Assembly: GCA_963169055.1 (NCBI GenBank)
Contig: CAUJFU010000118.1
Span: forward strand, 1-25,281
DNA length: 25,281 bases
Direction: 5' to 3'
Source: Myxococcota bacterium
Lineage (GTDB): Bacteria; Myxococcota_C; UBA6777
Each line of letters begins with the position of its first letter. Position 1 is the stretch's first letter. Below the pieces are notes generated by a model that made no database searches, was not told where the DNA came from, and saw only the letters and a list, made by a program, of their open reading frames with translations. The position numbers and the translations under genes were made by a program. This document shows positions 14,101 through 23,385 of the stretch, piece after piece.

Positions 14101-17100
14101 CAGATCGCCTTTCTTTTTCGCGGTGCGCGTTTTGGAGTTATCGCTTCTGTCGGAAGGGTTGCAACGGTGGAGACTTCCTCGGTGGATGCAGGGATCTTGT
14201 CGGTGGATGCAGGGATCTTGTCGGTGGATGCAGGGATCTTGTCGGTGGATACGGGGATCTTGTCGGTGGATACGGGGATCTTGTCGGTGGGTACGACAAT
14301 CTTATCGGTGGATGCGGGGATTTTGTCGGTAAGCGAGACGATTTGTTGTGATGGTGCAGCGCTGTTGTTTGTCGGTGTGATGTTTGTTGCGGTAAATAGG
14401 GCATGATCCGATGGTTTGTGGGTGCCGTTGGTGGTGGGTTTTGAGGGATGAAGAAGGTCTTTGAGAAAGCGGCCTGTGTGACTGGAGGGGTGTTGTGCGA
14501 TCGTGTCGGGGTTTCCGGCTGCGACGAGTTCACCACCGCGTGCGCCACCTTCGGGTCCGATATCGATGATCCAGTCGGCTGTTTTGATCACATCGAGCTG
14601 ATGTTCGATGACGATCACGGTATTGCCGTTGTCTACGAGGCGATGGAGGACGGTGAGCAGGCGCTTGATATCTTCAAAGTGGAGTCCTGTGGTGGGTTCG
14701 TCGAGGATGTAAAGGGTGTTGCCTGTGGAACGGCGGGAAAGCTCTTTGGAGAGTTTGATGCGCTGGGCTTCACCGCCCGAAAGCGTGGTGGCGGCTTGGC
14801 CGAGTTTGATGTAATCGAGCCCGACGTCATGAAGTGTTTCAAGACGGCGGCGTATCGGGGGTTGCGCGTTGAAGAAATCGAGGGCTTCTTCGACGCTCAT
14901 GTCGAGGACTTCGGAGATATGCTTGCCTTTGTATTTGACATCGAGCGTTTCGCGGTTGAAGCGTTGTCCTCGGCAGGCTTCGCAAGTGACGAATACATCG
15001 GGGAGAAAGTGCATCTCGATACGGATCACGCCCGCCCCTTCGCAGGATTCGCATCGCCCGCCGGGGACGTTAAAGGAGAAACGCCCTGCGGCGTAGCCGC
15101 GCACCTTGGACTCGGGAAGCTGCGTAAAGAGTTGGCGGATCGGCCCAAAGAGATCGACGTAGGTGGCGGGGTTGGAGCGCGGAGTGCGACCGATGGGAGA
15201 TTGATCGATGTTGATGACTTTGTCGATGTGTTCGAGTCCTTCGATGGATTCGACTTCACCGAGGCGGCCACGTGATCCGTGAAGATGGAGCGCGGTGTAA
15301 CGATAAAGGGTGTCGATGATCAGGCTGGACTTTCCAGAACCCGACACACCCGTGACGCAGATCAGCATCCCAAGGGGAAGATCGACGTTGAGTTGCTTGA
15401 GGTTGTTGTGAAAAGCCCCGCGTATCGAGAGCATCCGACCCGATCCGTTGCGTCGTTTGGTGGGGATCTCGATGCGGCGCGCCCCTGAAAGGTATTGTCC
15501 TGTGAGGCTGTTGGGGTCGTTGATCACGGCTGCAACGGAGCCTTGGGCGATGATCGCACCACCATGCACCCCTGCACCCGGACCCATATCGATCAAGTGA
15601 TCGGCGTAACGCATGGTTTCTTCGTCGTGTTCGACGACCAATACCGTATTTCCGAGATCGCGTAAGTGGGTCAGCGTGCGGATCAGGCGGTTGTTATCGC
15701 GTGGATGGAGGCCGATCGAAGGCTCGTCAAGGACGTACAACACGCCCGTTAGAGAAGAACCGATCTGCGTTGCGAGGCGGATACGCTGGGCTTCGCCGCC
15801 CGAGAGCGTACCAGCAGTGCGTGCGAGCGAAAGGTAATCAAGGCCGACATCCACGAGAAAACGCAAGCGTTCGCGGATCTCTTTGAGGATGCGGCGGGCG
15901 ATCTCTTCGTCGCGGGTGGAGAGTTGAAGGTGGTCGAAAAAGTCGAGTGCTTCGCGGATCGCGAGTTGGGTGATCGCTGCGATATCTTTTTTCCCGACGA
16001 GGATGTGTATGCTTTCTTTGCGCAGTCGGTTTCCTTTGCAGGTCTCACAGGGGCGTTGTCGGGTATAAGGTTCGATGCCTTCTTTGCGCTCCTCGGAGTC
16101 CGATTCTCGGAGGGTACGTTCAAGCATCGGGATGATCCCCTCGAACCATCGGGTGCTTGGGGCGCTTCGGCCTCGACCGCGTTTGGGCTTGTTGTTTCCG
16201 CTCCCGTGTAGCAAAAGATTGCGGATATCTTCGTCAAGTTCCTCGTTGGGATGGTCGATATCGCCACCGTAGGCTTTGCAGATATCTTCGATCACTTGGC
16301 CCATACGGGAATCTTTGCTGCGTCCGTAGATCGCGATCGCTCCTTGGGCGATCGAGAGGCGGGGATTGGGGATCACAAGTTCGGGATCGATGTAGGACTC
16401 AAAGCCGATGCCATCGCAGGTTGGGCAGGCTCCTTGTGGAGAATTGAATGAAAACATCTGTGGGGTGATCTCAGGGAACGACATCCCGCACATCATGCAA
16501 GCGTGGTGCTGGCTCAACAACCACTCGCTTTCATCTTGAAATAGGATCTTGAGGACGCCTTCGCCGAGCTTGAGGGCTGTTTCGATAGAGTCTGCGAGAC
16601 GGCTGCGCACACCTTCGCGGATCGAGAGGCGGTCGATGTAGATATCGATATCGTGTTTTTTGTTTTTGTCGATCTCGATCTCGTCGGATAGTTCGAGCGT
16701 TTTGCCATCGATCCGCACACGCACAAAACCGTCGCGGCGAAACTGTTCGAGTTCTTTGCGGTATTCGCCCTTGCGACCGCGCACAACAGGCGCAAGCACC
16801 ACGATCCGCGTACCTTCTTCGAGTGCGATCAGCCGATCCACCATCTGCTCGGTGGTTTGGCCTTGGATCGGTAGTCCTGTACGAAAACAATGTGGAACGC
16901 CGATGCGTGCGTACAACAGCCGCAGATAATCGTAGATCTCCGTGACGGTTCCGACTGTAGATCGGGGGTTTCTGTGCGTCGTCTTTTGTTCAATCGAGAT
17001 CGCTGGACTCAGCCCTTCGATCAGATCCACATCGGGCTTGTTCATCTGCGGAAGAAATTGGCGCGCATAAGCAGACAACGACTCGACGTAGCGCCGTTGT

Positions 17101-17252
17101 CCTTCTGCGTAGATCGTATCAAAGGCGAGTGAGCTTTTGCCGCTACCACTCAGACCCGTGATCACGACCAGTTGATCGCGTGGGATCTCCACGTCAATGT
17201 TTTTGAGGTTGTGTTCGCGTGCGCCGCGTATCACGATGCGGTCTTGGGCCAT
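14100..17252 (-). CDS. uvrA: Excinuclease ABC subunit A with C-terminal extension
   Basis: UvrA is the DNA-damage sensor of nucleotide excision repair and loads UvrB at lesions. Two ABC ATPase halves are visible: Walker [10 protein letters not shown] (residues 33-41) and a second GVSGSGKSS, with two LSGGEAQRI signatures followed by [13 protein letters not shown] and [13 protein letters not shown]. Zinc-binding clusters are CMMC..CPTC and CESC..CEAC. The core ends as usual ([29 protein letters not shown]). An additional tail of about 115 residues follows, rich in Thr/Ser/Pro, with seven TDKIPAS-like heptads and a basic end (APRKRKAI). Total length is 1050 aa against about 940 usually. The ATG at 17252 ([16 protein letters not shown]) is canonical and preceded by AAAAGG 9 bases away. 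The ATG at 17402 overlaps the -10 element and is rejected. The gene overlaps the downstream transporter by one base. Confidence 0.97.
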   Translation of the reverse strand: MAQDRIVIRGAREHNLKNIDVEIPRDQLVVITGLSGSGKSSLAFDTIYAEGQRRYVESLSAYARQFLPQMNKPDVDLIEGLSPAISIEQKTTHRNPRSTVGTVTEIYDYLRLLYARIGVPHCFRTGLPIQGQTTEQMVDRLIALEEGTRIVVLAPVVRGRKGEYRKELEQFRRDGFVRVRIDGKTLELSDEIEIDKNKKHDIDIYIDRLSIREGVRSRLADSIETALKLGEGVLKILFQDESEWLLSQHHACMMCGMSFPEITPQMFSFNSPQGACPTCDGIGFESYIDPELVIPNPRLSIAQGAIAIYGRSKDSRMGQVIEDICKAYGGDIDHPNEELDEDIRNLLLHGSGNNKPKRGRGRSAPSTRWFEGIIPMLERTLRESDSEERKEGIEPYTRQRPCETCKGNRLRKESIHILVGKKDIAAITQLAIREALDFFDHLQLSTRDEEIARRILKEIRERLRFLVDVGLDYLSLARTAGTLSGGEAQRIRLATQIGSSLTGVLYVLDEPSIGLHPRDNNRLIRTLTHLRDLGNTVLVVEHDEETMRYADHLIDMGPGAGVHGGAIIAQGSVAAVINDPNSLTGQYLSGARRIEIPTKRRNGSGRMLSIRGAFHNNLKQLNVDLPLGMLICVTGVSGSGKSSLIIDTLYRYTALHLHGSRGRLGEVESIEGLEHIDKVINIDQSPIGRTPRSNPATYVDLFGPIRQLFTQLPESKVRGYAAGRFSFNVPGGRCESCEGAGVIRIEMHFLPDVFVTCEACRGQRFNRETLDVKYKGKHISEVLDMSVEEALDFFNAQPPIRRRLETLHDVGLDYIKLGQAATTLSGGEAQRIKLSKELSRRSTGNTLYILDEPTTGLHFEDIKRLLTVLHRLVDNGNTVIVIEHQLDVIKTADWIIDIGPEGGARGGELVAAGNPDTIAQHPSSHTGRFLKDLLHPSKPTTNGTHKPSDHALFTATNITPTNNSAAPSQQIVSLTDKIPASTDKIVVPTDKIPVSTDKIPVSTDKIPASTDKIPASTDKIPASTEEVSTVATLPTEAITPKRAPRKRKAI
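14181..14327 (-). repeat. Seven 21-bp tandem repeats inside the uvrA tail
   Basis: Seven contiguous 21-bp units run from 14181 to 14327. The three at 14181-14243 are identical, two (14244-14285) differ slightly from these and match each other, and two (14286-14327) are more diverged. Each encodes a heptad of the form T-D-K-I-P-[AV]-S in UvrA, with one unit reading TDKIVVP. Because the unit is a multiple of three, copy-number change keeps the frame. Identity is highest toward the start of the array in gene direction reversed (the C-terminal copies), which suggests recent expansion there. Confidence 0.95.
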
Positions 17253-17374
17253 GTCTTCGTACCTTTTGGCGTGCGTTGTCTGCAAAGGCAGCGTGGGTTG
17301 CGTTGTCTGCCAAGAAAGCGTTCGGTCTTGTCGAAAAGCCTTGTTGTTTCGGGCTTTGTGTAGAGCGTCTTCGC

Positions 17375-17390
17375 CTGTACGGGCGAACAG
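17375..17390 (-). promoter_or_regulatory. LexA-like SOS box upstream of uvrA
   Basis: The palindrome CTGT-N8-ACAG lies in the uvrA upstream region; read on the minus strand it is CTGTTCGCCCGTACAG. It matches the classical CTGT-N8-ACAG LexA half-site geometry exactly and resembles the myxobacterial LexA motif as I recall it. It begins 10 bases after a good -10, so it covers the expected transcription start, a typical position for a repressor. uvrA is an established SOS gene in many bacteria. LexA binding itself is inferred. Confidence 0.55.
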
Positions 17391-17400
17391 TAAGGATTGC

Positions 17401-17428
17401 ATGATAGCGAAGGTTTTTTGTTTGGCAA
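17401..17428 (-). promoter_or_regulatory. Sigma70-type promoter for uvrA
   Basis: On the minus strand TTGCCA (17428-17423) and TATCAT (17406-17401) are separated by 16 bases. Each has one mismatch to TTGACA/TATAAT. Transcription would start near 17394, giving a leader of about 140 bases before the uvrA ATG at 17252. Confidence 0.6.
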
Positions 17429-17509
17429 GGCTTTTGGTGTGCCTTGTGTAGAGATGCGTTGGGGGGTGGCGCGGTCTTGTGTGGTGCAGGAATTGGGGAA
17501 GAAAGCTAG

Positions 17510-20500
17510 ATGAATGTTGCGCCGTCGTTTGCTTCTGTCATAAAATGCGCGGTATGTGACGAAGCGCAGAGAACAGCATCCCAAAGACAGGAACGAGCAA
17601 GAGGTATTACGCGGAATCTAGGTGGCTTGGCGAGGATCGTTTTTGCGAAAGAAAGGCCCGAAGTCTTGGCAAATCAACCCCCATTTGAGCAGATAGGCGG
17701 CTATCACATCGTCAAGGAGATCGGTCGGGGAGGGATGGCGACGGTCTTTCAAGTAGAAGACAGCGCAGGGCAGATCTACGCGCTCAAACTGTTGCACCAA
17801 GGCCCACAAAACAACGACAAGAAGTGGAGTGTGCGATTCGAGCGGGAGTTTCGGCTGCTTTCCAAGCTGCGCCATCCCAACTTGATCGCGGTGCATGATT
17901 ACGGTCAACACGAAGACTACCCGTTCTTTGTGATGGATTATATCGAAGGGACGGATCTCTGGAGCTTTTATCAGAAGCAGTTGCGAAACCACACGACGGA
18001 GGGGCGGGTTCGCTTGTTGTTGCCGTTGATGGCGCAGATCATCTCGGCGCTGGATTACATCCATACGCATCGGGTGGTTCACCAAGATCTCAAGCCTGCC
18101 AATATCTTGTTGGATGGAACCTATGAGCGGGCTTTTTTGGCGGACTTTGGTTTGGCCCGCGAACTCAGACACGATATCAGCATGGTCACACATGCCGGAT
18201 TTCTGGGGACTTTGGGGTATGCTCCACCAGAGATCGTCGAACGTGGGCGATTGGATGGGCGGGCCGATCTGTATTCGTTGGGTGTGATCTTGTACATCTG
18301 TTTTGCGGATCGCCGTCCGATCCCTGTCAAGGGACGGGCTTTGCACGAGATCGCAATGGCTGTCTTAGAAGAGGAACCCCCGCCAATCTCGTCGTTTTGC
18401 CCCGATCTTCCGCCGCTGATGGCCGAAGCGATCCACCGCTGTATGCAAAAAGACGCAACGCAGCGTTATGTCAACGCCAAAGCCTTGTGGGCAGCGTTGC
18501 GCCCGATGTACCAAGATTTCTTCGGAGACAAAGCGGCCCCTGCGATGGCTTTGTCGTTGCCCGCGTCGGTGGTTCCGAGCGTTCCGATGGTGGGAGATTG
18601 GTTGCCCGATATGGTGGGGCGCGAACCCGAACGGGCCGAGATCGAGGCCCGTTTGGATCTGCTGTCGCGCAAGCACCAAGGCGCCTTGGTGTTGGTCTCG
18701 GGTTCTACAGGCATCGGCAAGAGCCTGTTTTTGGAAGAGATGACCCGCCAAGCACATCACTCTTTGGAGCATGTGATTCACTTGGCGTTTCGCCCCCATC
18801 ATTCGCCATTTCAGAGCCTTGCAGAGTTTTTACTCGGTTTGTTTCCCCACCTTCCGACTGCGCTACAACATGATCCTTGTATCCAGATCTTGGCGCATTA
18901 CCTGCCTTTGATGCGCGAGCATCTGGATATCCCGTCGATGGAGATGCCCCCTCTGCGCCAACCTTCCGAAGAGATCTGGGGGTTGCTGTATCCGCTGTTG
19001 TTGGATCTGTTTGCCGAAGGGCCACAAGCTTGGTTCTTGGACGATCTTCACCATGCCGATGCAGCTTCGTTGCTGATCCTGCGCAAGATGATGTCTTTCT
19101 TTTTGGGAGAGGGCCAATTGCCTTTGTTGGTGGTTGGAGCGATCAGCCGTCAAGCCGAAGCGGCGTTTGTGCTGCCACAAGACGATCGTGTCTTGCGCAT
19201 CGCTTTGCCCCCACTCTCCGAAGAAGAAGAAACAGCCTTGGTGGCCCAGATACACGGGCATTGGCCGCAGCCCGAAGCAATGCAAGAACTACGTCGTTTG
19301 AGTGAGGGGGTTCCCCTTCGCACCTTGGAGTTTTTGCACCAAGGCTGGTGGCTGCAACAAGCCGAACACGCTACAGGAGTTGCCACACAAGACAATCCTT
19401 CGTGGACAGCCCGCCCCGATCAACCCACCCCAAAGCAAGAATCCGCCCCCACCACACAACCCCCTCTCTCCGAAGGAACACAAGTCCTCCAATTGTCTGA
19501 TCTGATCTTCGAAGAAGAGATGTCTTTATCTTCTCCACTTTCTGGACGCCACCCTTCTTCCTTTCCCGCTTCTGGGCGCGCTCCCTCTTCTGCTCCAGCT
19601 TCGGATGTCGAAGTTCGCCGCAAGAGCTTGGTGCGCACACTCACAGACGATGAATCTTCTTTGCTTGCTGCCAGCTTGCCTTCCATCGATTCCGAAGCCA
19701 CAGGCTCACAACTCTCTACTGTAAACGTTTCTTCTTTCGCACAAAAAGCTCCGCACTCTTCCACCACAACAGCATCCGCTTCTACGCCCGTTGTTGCTTC
19801 TTCTTCTCGACATTCGGCTGAAAAGGCTACTCTTTTGGATCTCCGTTCGCCGTTTGTTGTGTATGCACCTGAGCCTGTCGTGCCGCATACACCTGAACCT
19901 GCTGTGTCGCACACGTCCGAGCCTGTGGAGCCGCCATCGTCGAACACCGAGGATCAGACTTTTTCTCGGAGCGAAAAGCCTCGTCACACGATGGAGCCGA
20001 AATCATGGGCGACAGAACAAGGCGGGCACACGCAAGACGGTTTGTTTGCGATCTCTCAAGCCGAAGATGTGGAACTGCTCTCTGAACTCAACAGCGATTC
20101 GACACCACACAACCTCCCTCGTGTCACAGAACGATCTTTCGAGTCACCGCCCACAAAAAGCGCGATGGTTTTGTCCTCGGAAGGGGATGTGGATAGTGCG
20201 CCTTCTTCGCGTGGATTGCGCGGAAAAACAACCCACCGCGAGCGTGATCCAGACAGCACAGATCGGCTTCCGCCTCCTGTACGAGTCGAATCCACCGCTG
20301 CTTTGGGTGAGCTGTCGCCTTCGTCTGCTTTTGTCGTGCAGCAAAACCCTTCGGTGATCTTGCCGCCTTTATTCTTTCAGCCCGGAGAGATCGAGGAATT
20401 GGAACTGGAGTTGGAGATCGAAGACCCAAAAGATGCCCCTTCAAAAGGGCTTACTGCACAGTCTCGTGATCTCCCTTCGGGTGGGCTCGGTCCACCGCAG

Positions 20501-22180
20501 CGCGATGTCCCTTCGGGTGGGCTCGGTACACCACAGCGCGACGTCCCTTCGGGTGGACTTGGTACGCGATCTCAGGATCTGGTCTCGGGAGGAGGTATCC
20601 ATCCCGCAAGCCCTGTGGGACAGGCTTTGTTGGCGCGTACACAACAAAAGACCGTCGAAGCGGTGTCTTCTGAACAAACGATGGTGATGTCCAAGATGCC
20701 GATGTTAGAAGCTCTGCGGGCAGAGATCGCTTGGCGGGAATCTACCCAACAAGAGCAAGGCGTCGGTCAGGAACTCGTCTTGGAAGAGGATGAAGAAGGC
20801 GATCAAACGGGCGTGAACGCCCTTTCTCCCTATCCTGCGGAGAACCGCTTGGTTGCGCCATCTACCGCATCACCTGCTCCACAAAATGCAGTATTTTCTT
20901 TGCCATCGCAAACATCGGTCCCATCGGCTTCTCCACAAAGCGCAGTATTTTCTTCGCCATCGCAAAGATCGGCCCCACCGGCTTCTTCACAAAAAGCGGT
21001 ATTTTCTTCGCTGTCGCAAACATCGGTCCCATCGGCTTCTCCACAACACGCGGTATTTTCTTCGCCATCCGACGCAGAAGCCCATCGTTCGGAGGGGTTT
21101 GCGGATACCAGCGAGCAACCATTCTTTCAAGAAAGCCCCGTTCCGCTCTCTCCCCAACACAAGCTTTCTTCTCCACCGCACCATCTTCGCCGATACCCCG
21201 CGACCACCGAAGTCGACGCTCCTGTGCTGCCGCCTGCCAACGTATACACGCACACGCAGCAAAGCTCATCCAGCCGCTCTCATCATGCAATAAACCCGTC
21301 TGTCGGGGGAGATAGCCATGCAAAGCCGATCGTGCGTGTATCCGACGCCAACGGGATGGACACGCTTTCTTCGTCGGAGCTTGCGATCCGCCCGTTGCTT
21401 GAGCGTCGGGTGGCGATGTTGCCACCGCAATTGATCGTTCCTGTTCGTGGCTGCGCGTTTTTGGTCGAGCCTTTTTCTGTGGAAGAGATCCAAGCGGTGT
21501 GTACATCGGAGCGCGCAGAAACTTTGGATCTGATCAATCAATTGTTGCGCTTGCGTTTCTTTCAGTTGCGTTCGTGGGGAGACGATGAACGCTATGCGTT
21601 TTGTTTCCCGATACTGCGGGATATCGCACGGTCAGCCTTGTCTGCGGAGGAACAATCGTCTTTTGCGCTTCGTGCTGCACAAGCCATGTTGCAATCTCGC
21701 GGGTATCGGGAGCTTGTGGCGATCGCACCTGTTGTCGCGGCGCTTTGTTCACAGGGCGCAGCACCGAAAGAAGCCTTTTATTGGCAATTTAAGGCTGTCG
21801 AATACGCTATCCAGCTTCGGTTGCCTGATGCGTTAGAACAAAGTCTGCTCGTGCTTCGCGAAATGCTGATACGCTGGTCAGCCTTAGGGGAACAAGATCT
21901 TTTGATCAATATGCTCCCATCGTTGATGCAAGAGCATAATCCGCAGCTTGAGGCCGAATGGACGAGCCTTGTGTATTATCTGTTGTGGATGGGTTGTCTG
22001 TACGCCTTACGTTTTGAAGATCAATGGAAAGGCTTGCAAAAAGGCTTGCACAACGCGCTGCGGGCTTGTGAGATTCATTCGCGAGAAAGCTGGCAGCAAG
22101 CGGCTGAAACACTACCGATCTTGTGGCCTGCATTGCGTTTTTCAGGATTACAGTGGTTTTTGGAGGACGAAGCAAGATGA
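17510..22180 (+). CDS. Ser/Thr protein kinase fused to STAND-type NTPase with long disordered insert
   Basis: This is a 1556-aa signalling protein. The kinase domain (about 64-335) has G-loop GRGGMATVF (72-80), ATP-binding Lys 93, catalytic loop HQDLKPAN (191-198), DFG 212-214 and the APE-equivalent APPE (238-241). HQD replaces the usual HRD, but Asp, Lys and Asn remain, so activity is expected. An AAA/STAND NTPase follows (about 365-615) with Walker A GSTGIGKS (398-405) and Walker B WFLDD (508-512). Residues about 620-1280 are low-complexity Ser/Pro/Thr-rich sequence with 12-aa and 18-aa repeats. Sequence resembling the winged helix that normally follows such NTPases appears only at about 1285-1390 ([28 protein letters not shown]), then a helical, TPR-like end. 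A TTG at 17666 with AAAGG 9 bases upstream is an attractive alternative start, giving [20 protein letters not shown]. The downstream membrane-protein gene overlaps by 4 bp. Its substrate is unknown. Confidence 0.9.
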   Translation: MNVAPSFASVIKCAVCDEAQRTASQRQERARGITRNLGGLARIVFAKERPEVLANQPPFEQIGGYHIVKEIGRGGMATVFQVEDSAGQIYALKLLHQGPQNNDKKWSVRFEREFRLLSKLRHPNLIAVHDYGQHEDYPFFVMDYIEGTDLWSFYQKQLRNHTTEGRVRLLLPLMAQIISALDYIHTHRVVHQDLKPANILLDGTYERAFLADFGLARELRHDISMVTHAGFLGTLGYAPPEIVERGRLDGRADLYSLGVILYICFADRRPIPVKGRALHEIAMAVLEEEPPPISSFCPDLPPLMAEAIHRCMQKDATQRYVNAKALWAALRPMYQDFFGDKAAPAMALSLPASVVPSVPMVGDWLPDMVGREPERAEIEARLDLLSRKHQGALVLVSGSTGIGKSLFLEEMTRQAHHSLEHVIHLAFRPHHSPFQSLAEFLLGLFPHLPTALQHDPCIQILAHYLPLMREHLDIPSMEMPPLRQPSEEIWGLLYPLLLDLFAEGPQAWFLDDLHHADAASLLILRKMMSFFLGEGQLPLLVVGAISRQAEAAFVLPQDDRVLRIALPPLSEEEETALVAQIHGHWPQPEAMQELRRLSEGVPLRTLEFLHQGWWLQQAEHATGVATQDNPSWTARPDQPTPKQESAPTTQPPLSEGTQVLQLSDLIFEEEMSLSSPLSGRHPSSFPASGRAPSSAPASDVEVRRKSLVRTLTDDESSLLAASLPSIDSEATGSQLSTVNVSSFAQKAPHSSTTTASASTPVVASSSRHSAEKATLLDLRSPFVVYAPEPVVPHTPEPAVSHTSEPVEPPSSNTEDQTFSRSEKPRHTMEPKSWATEQGGHTQDGLFAISQAEDVELLSELNSDSTPHNLPRVTERSFESPPTKSAMVLSSEGDVDSAPSSRGLRGKTTHRERDPDSTDRLPPPVRVESTAALGELSPSSAFVVQQNPSVILPPLFFQPGEIEELELELEIEDPKDAPSKGLTAQSRDLPSGGLGPPQRDVPSGGLGTPQRDVPSGGLGTRSQDLVSGGGIHPASPVGQALLARTQQKTVEAVSSEQTMVMSKMPMLEALRAEIAWRESTQQEQGVGQELVLEEDEEGDQTGVNALSPYPAENRLVAPSTASPAPQNAVFSLPSQTSVPSASPQSAVFSSPSQRSAPPASSQKAVFSSLSQTSVPSASPQHAVFSSPSDAEAHRSEGFADTSEQPFFQESPVPLSPQHKLSSPPHHLRRYPATTEVDAPVLPPANVYTHTQQSSSSRSHHAINPSVGGDSHAKPIVRVSDANGMDTLSSSELAIRPLLERRVAMLPPQLIVPVRGCAFLVEPFSVEEIQAVCTSERAETLDLINQLLRLRFFQLRSWGDDERYAFCFPILRDIARSALSAEEQSSFALRAAQAMLQSRGYRELVAIAPVVAALCSQGAAPKEAFYWQFKAVEYAIQLRLPDALEQSLLVLREMLIRWSALGEQDLLINMLPSLMQEHNPQLEAEWTSLVYYLLWMGCLYALRFEDQWKGLQKGLHNALRACEIHSRESWQQAAETLPILWPALRFSGLQWFLEDEAR
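20465..20596 (+). repeat. 36-bp tandem repeats in the kinase linker
   Basis: Three full 36-bp units and a partial fourth encode [36 protein letters not shown] and QDLVSGGG. They sit in the disordered region between the NTPase and winged-helix parts and are in frame. Confidence 0.9.
20882..21073 (+). repeat. 54-bp tandem repeats in the kinase linker
   Basis: Three 54-bp units and a partial fourth encode 18-residue repeats beginning Q-x-AVFS and ending near PSASP (units start at 20882, 20936, 20990 and 21044). They are Ser-rich, and unrelated to the 36-bp repeat upstream. Confidence 0.9.
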
Positions 22181-23259
22181 CAAGGCGCCCGATGCCGCGT
22201 GCGGTGGGGTGGAGTTTGGTGCTGTGGGCGTTGGTTATTTTGGGGGGCGGGATAGTCGTGGTGGGATTTCCGCACCCATCGGAGCGTTTGATTTGGCTGT
22301 TGTGGTTACCGCTGTGGTTTTTAGCGTTGTTGCTTGTGGCCGAAGCGTGGAGGTCTTTTTGGGAAGAGGCCCCTGTTTTTGAGATGTCAGTGCCTGTGGT
22401 TTCAGCAGAAGAAGCCTTGTCACAATGGCGGGATGCGCGCCGTGCGCTGTGGTTGTTGCCTTGGTTGGGGGTGTGCTTGTGGCCGTTGGCGTGGGGCCAA
22501 AAGGTCGTGGCTACGGGGAGCGAGCGATGGAGGGGGAGTGCTGTATTCTTGTGGGTGGCGGTGGCGATCTCGGTGTGGATCTTTCGCCGTCGGGCGTGGT
22601 GGTTTGGGGTGGGGGTGATGGTTGCGGGTGGCGTGACATGGTGGGCTGAGCCTCGCGAAGTCTGGAAGCTATGGGCAGCATCGGGCGGGTGGTTGTTGGG
22701 ATTGGGCGGCGTGTTTGTGGTGTGGTGTGGCGTGATCTTGCGCTATATGCGGGGGGAATGGGCTTTTCGTTCTTCGTTCCAGATCGCTTGGTGGTTGGGG
22801 CTGGGATTGGGGTTCGTAGGGCTTTGGGTGGAGCGTGCAGGGGCTTTGCGGGTCGGACAACGCCTTGCGTGGGGGGGGTTGTTGGGGGCGTGGGCCGTTT
22901 TGGGGGGGCGGATGTTGTGGCGCAGTGTGCGGATGATTCGAGAGCAGCGGTTGTTTCAGGCTTGGAGCATGGACGCTGCTTTGTTTGCGACATCGGTCCC
23001 ATGGGCGTGTTTGTGTGCGTTGTGGGCGTGGGAGATCACACGGCGCTCTGCGATCCGCCAAGGGGCCCCGATGGAGATGATGCCCATTTTGGGATGGTTC
23101 GTTGCGCAGGGCTTGTTGTACGGCGCTCTGTTGGTGTTTGAACGCCTGTATGATACGGAAAGCCTCGAAGGATGGGGCGTTTGGCTTCGTGGTGTGATGT
23201 TTTTTGGTGTGGCGCTGTTTGTCTTGGGCTTCCCTGCGATGGTGTTTTTGCGCCCTTGA
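22177..23259 (+). CDS. Tryptophan-rich multi-pass membrane protein
   Basis: This 360-aa protein is not recognised. It has roughly 11 hydrophobic segments spread through its length (for example LVLWALVILGGGIVVVGF, LIWLLWLPLWFLALLLVAEAW, VFLWVAVAISVWIF, WLLGLGGVFVVWCGVILRY and FFGVALFVLGFPAMVFL), so it is an integral inner-membrane protein. About 37 residues, one in ten, are Trp, far above normal, and charged residues sit mainly in short loops. The ATG at 22177 overlaps the kinase stop as ATGA, and TGGAGGA (22161-22167) lies about 9 bases upstream. Translational coupling with the kinase is therefore very likely, and it may be the kinase's membrane partner or target. The coding strand is strikingly G-rich. 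It ends convergently with serS. Confidence 0.75.
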   Translation: MTRRPMPRAVGWSLVLWALVILGGGIVVVGFPHPSERLIWLLWLPLWFLALLLVAEAWRSFWEEAPVFEMSVPVVSAEEALSQWRDARRALWLLPWLGVCLWPLAWGQKVVATGSERWRGSAVFLWVAVAISVWIFRRRAWWFGVGVMVAGGVTWWAEPREVWKLWAASGGWLLGLGGVFVVWCGVILRYMRGEWAFRSSFQIAWWLGLGLGFVGLWVERAGALRVGQRLAWGGLLGAWAVLGGRMLWRSVRMIREQRLFQAWSMDAALFATSVPWACLCALWAWEITRRSAIRQGAPMEMMPILGWFVAQGLLYGALLVFERLYDTESLEGWGVWLRGVMFFGVALFVLGFPAMVFLRP

Positions 23260-23291
23260 CAGAAGCAAATAACAAAGTCTGAGGGAGAAAT

Positions 23292-23385
23292 GTTAGGCGA
23301 CGGAAGAGGGGGTTGTTTTGGGGCGGAGGATATCTTTTGTTAGGCGGCGGAAGCGGGGGTTGTTTTGGGGCGGAGGATATCTTTT
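23292..23385 (-). repeat. 47-bp tandem duplication of the serS 3' end
   Basis: Two adjacent 47-bp copies (23292-23338 and 23339-23385) differ at only two positions. The second contains the last 14 serS codons (KDILRPKTTPASAA), the stop, and two further bases. The first is a downstream duplicate that would read KDILRPKTTPSSVA in another frame. Its 47-bp unit is not a multiple of three, so the copy lies after the stop and leaves the protein unchanged. Confidence 0.9.

Larger units (their letters stand above)
17253..17509. promoter_or_regulatory. Divergent control region between uvrA and the kinase gene
   Basis: This 257-bp region separates the two divergent genes. Besides the uvrA promoter and palindrome, it holds a 12-bp direct repeat TGCGTTGTCTGC at 17272-17283 and 17299-17310 within the uvrA leader. 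It also holds an inverted repeat CAAGGC (17426-17431)/GCCTTG (17441-17446), which overlaps the uvrA -35. No clear promoter for the kinase direction was recognised. Confidence 0.5.

Noticed and set aside
14181-14327. CRISPR array
   Set aside because: The 21-bp units are contiguous with no spacers and keep the uvrA reading frame, so this is a coding tandem repeat.
14448-15275. Plus-strand open frame of 275 codons inside uvrA
   Set aside because: It is antisense to the highly conserved second ATPase half of UvrA and has no recognisable features.
17335-17357. AAAGCC/GGCTTT hairpin upstream of the kinase gene as a terminator
   Set aside because: The stem is only six pairs with an 11-base loop and no T-run in either useful position. 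It lies in a divergent leader where a terminator is not expected.
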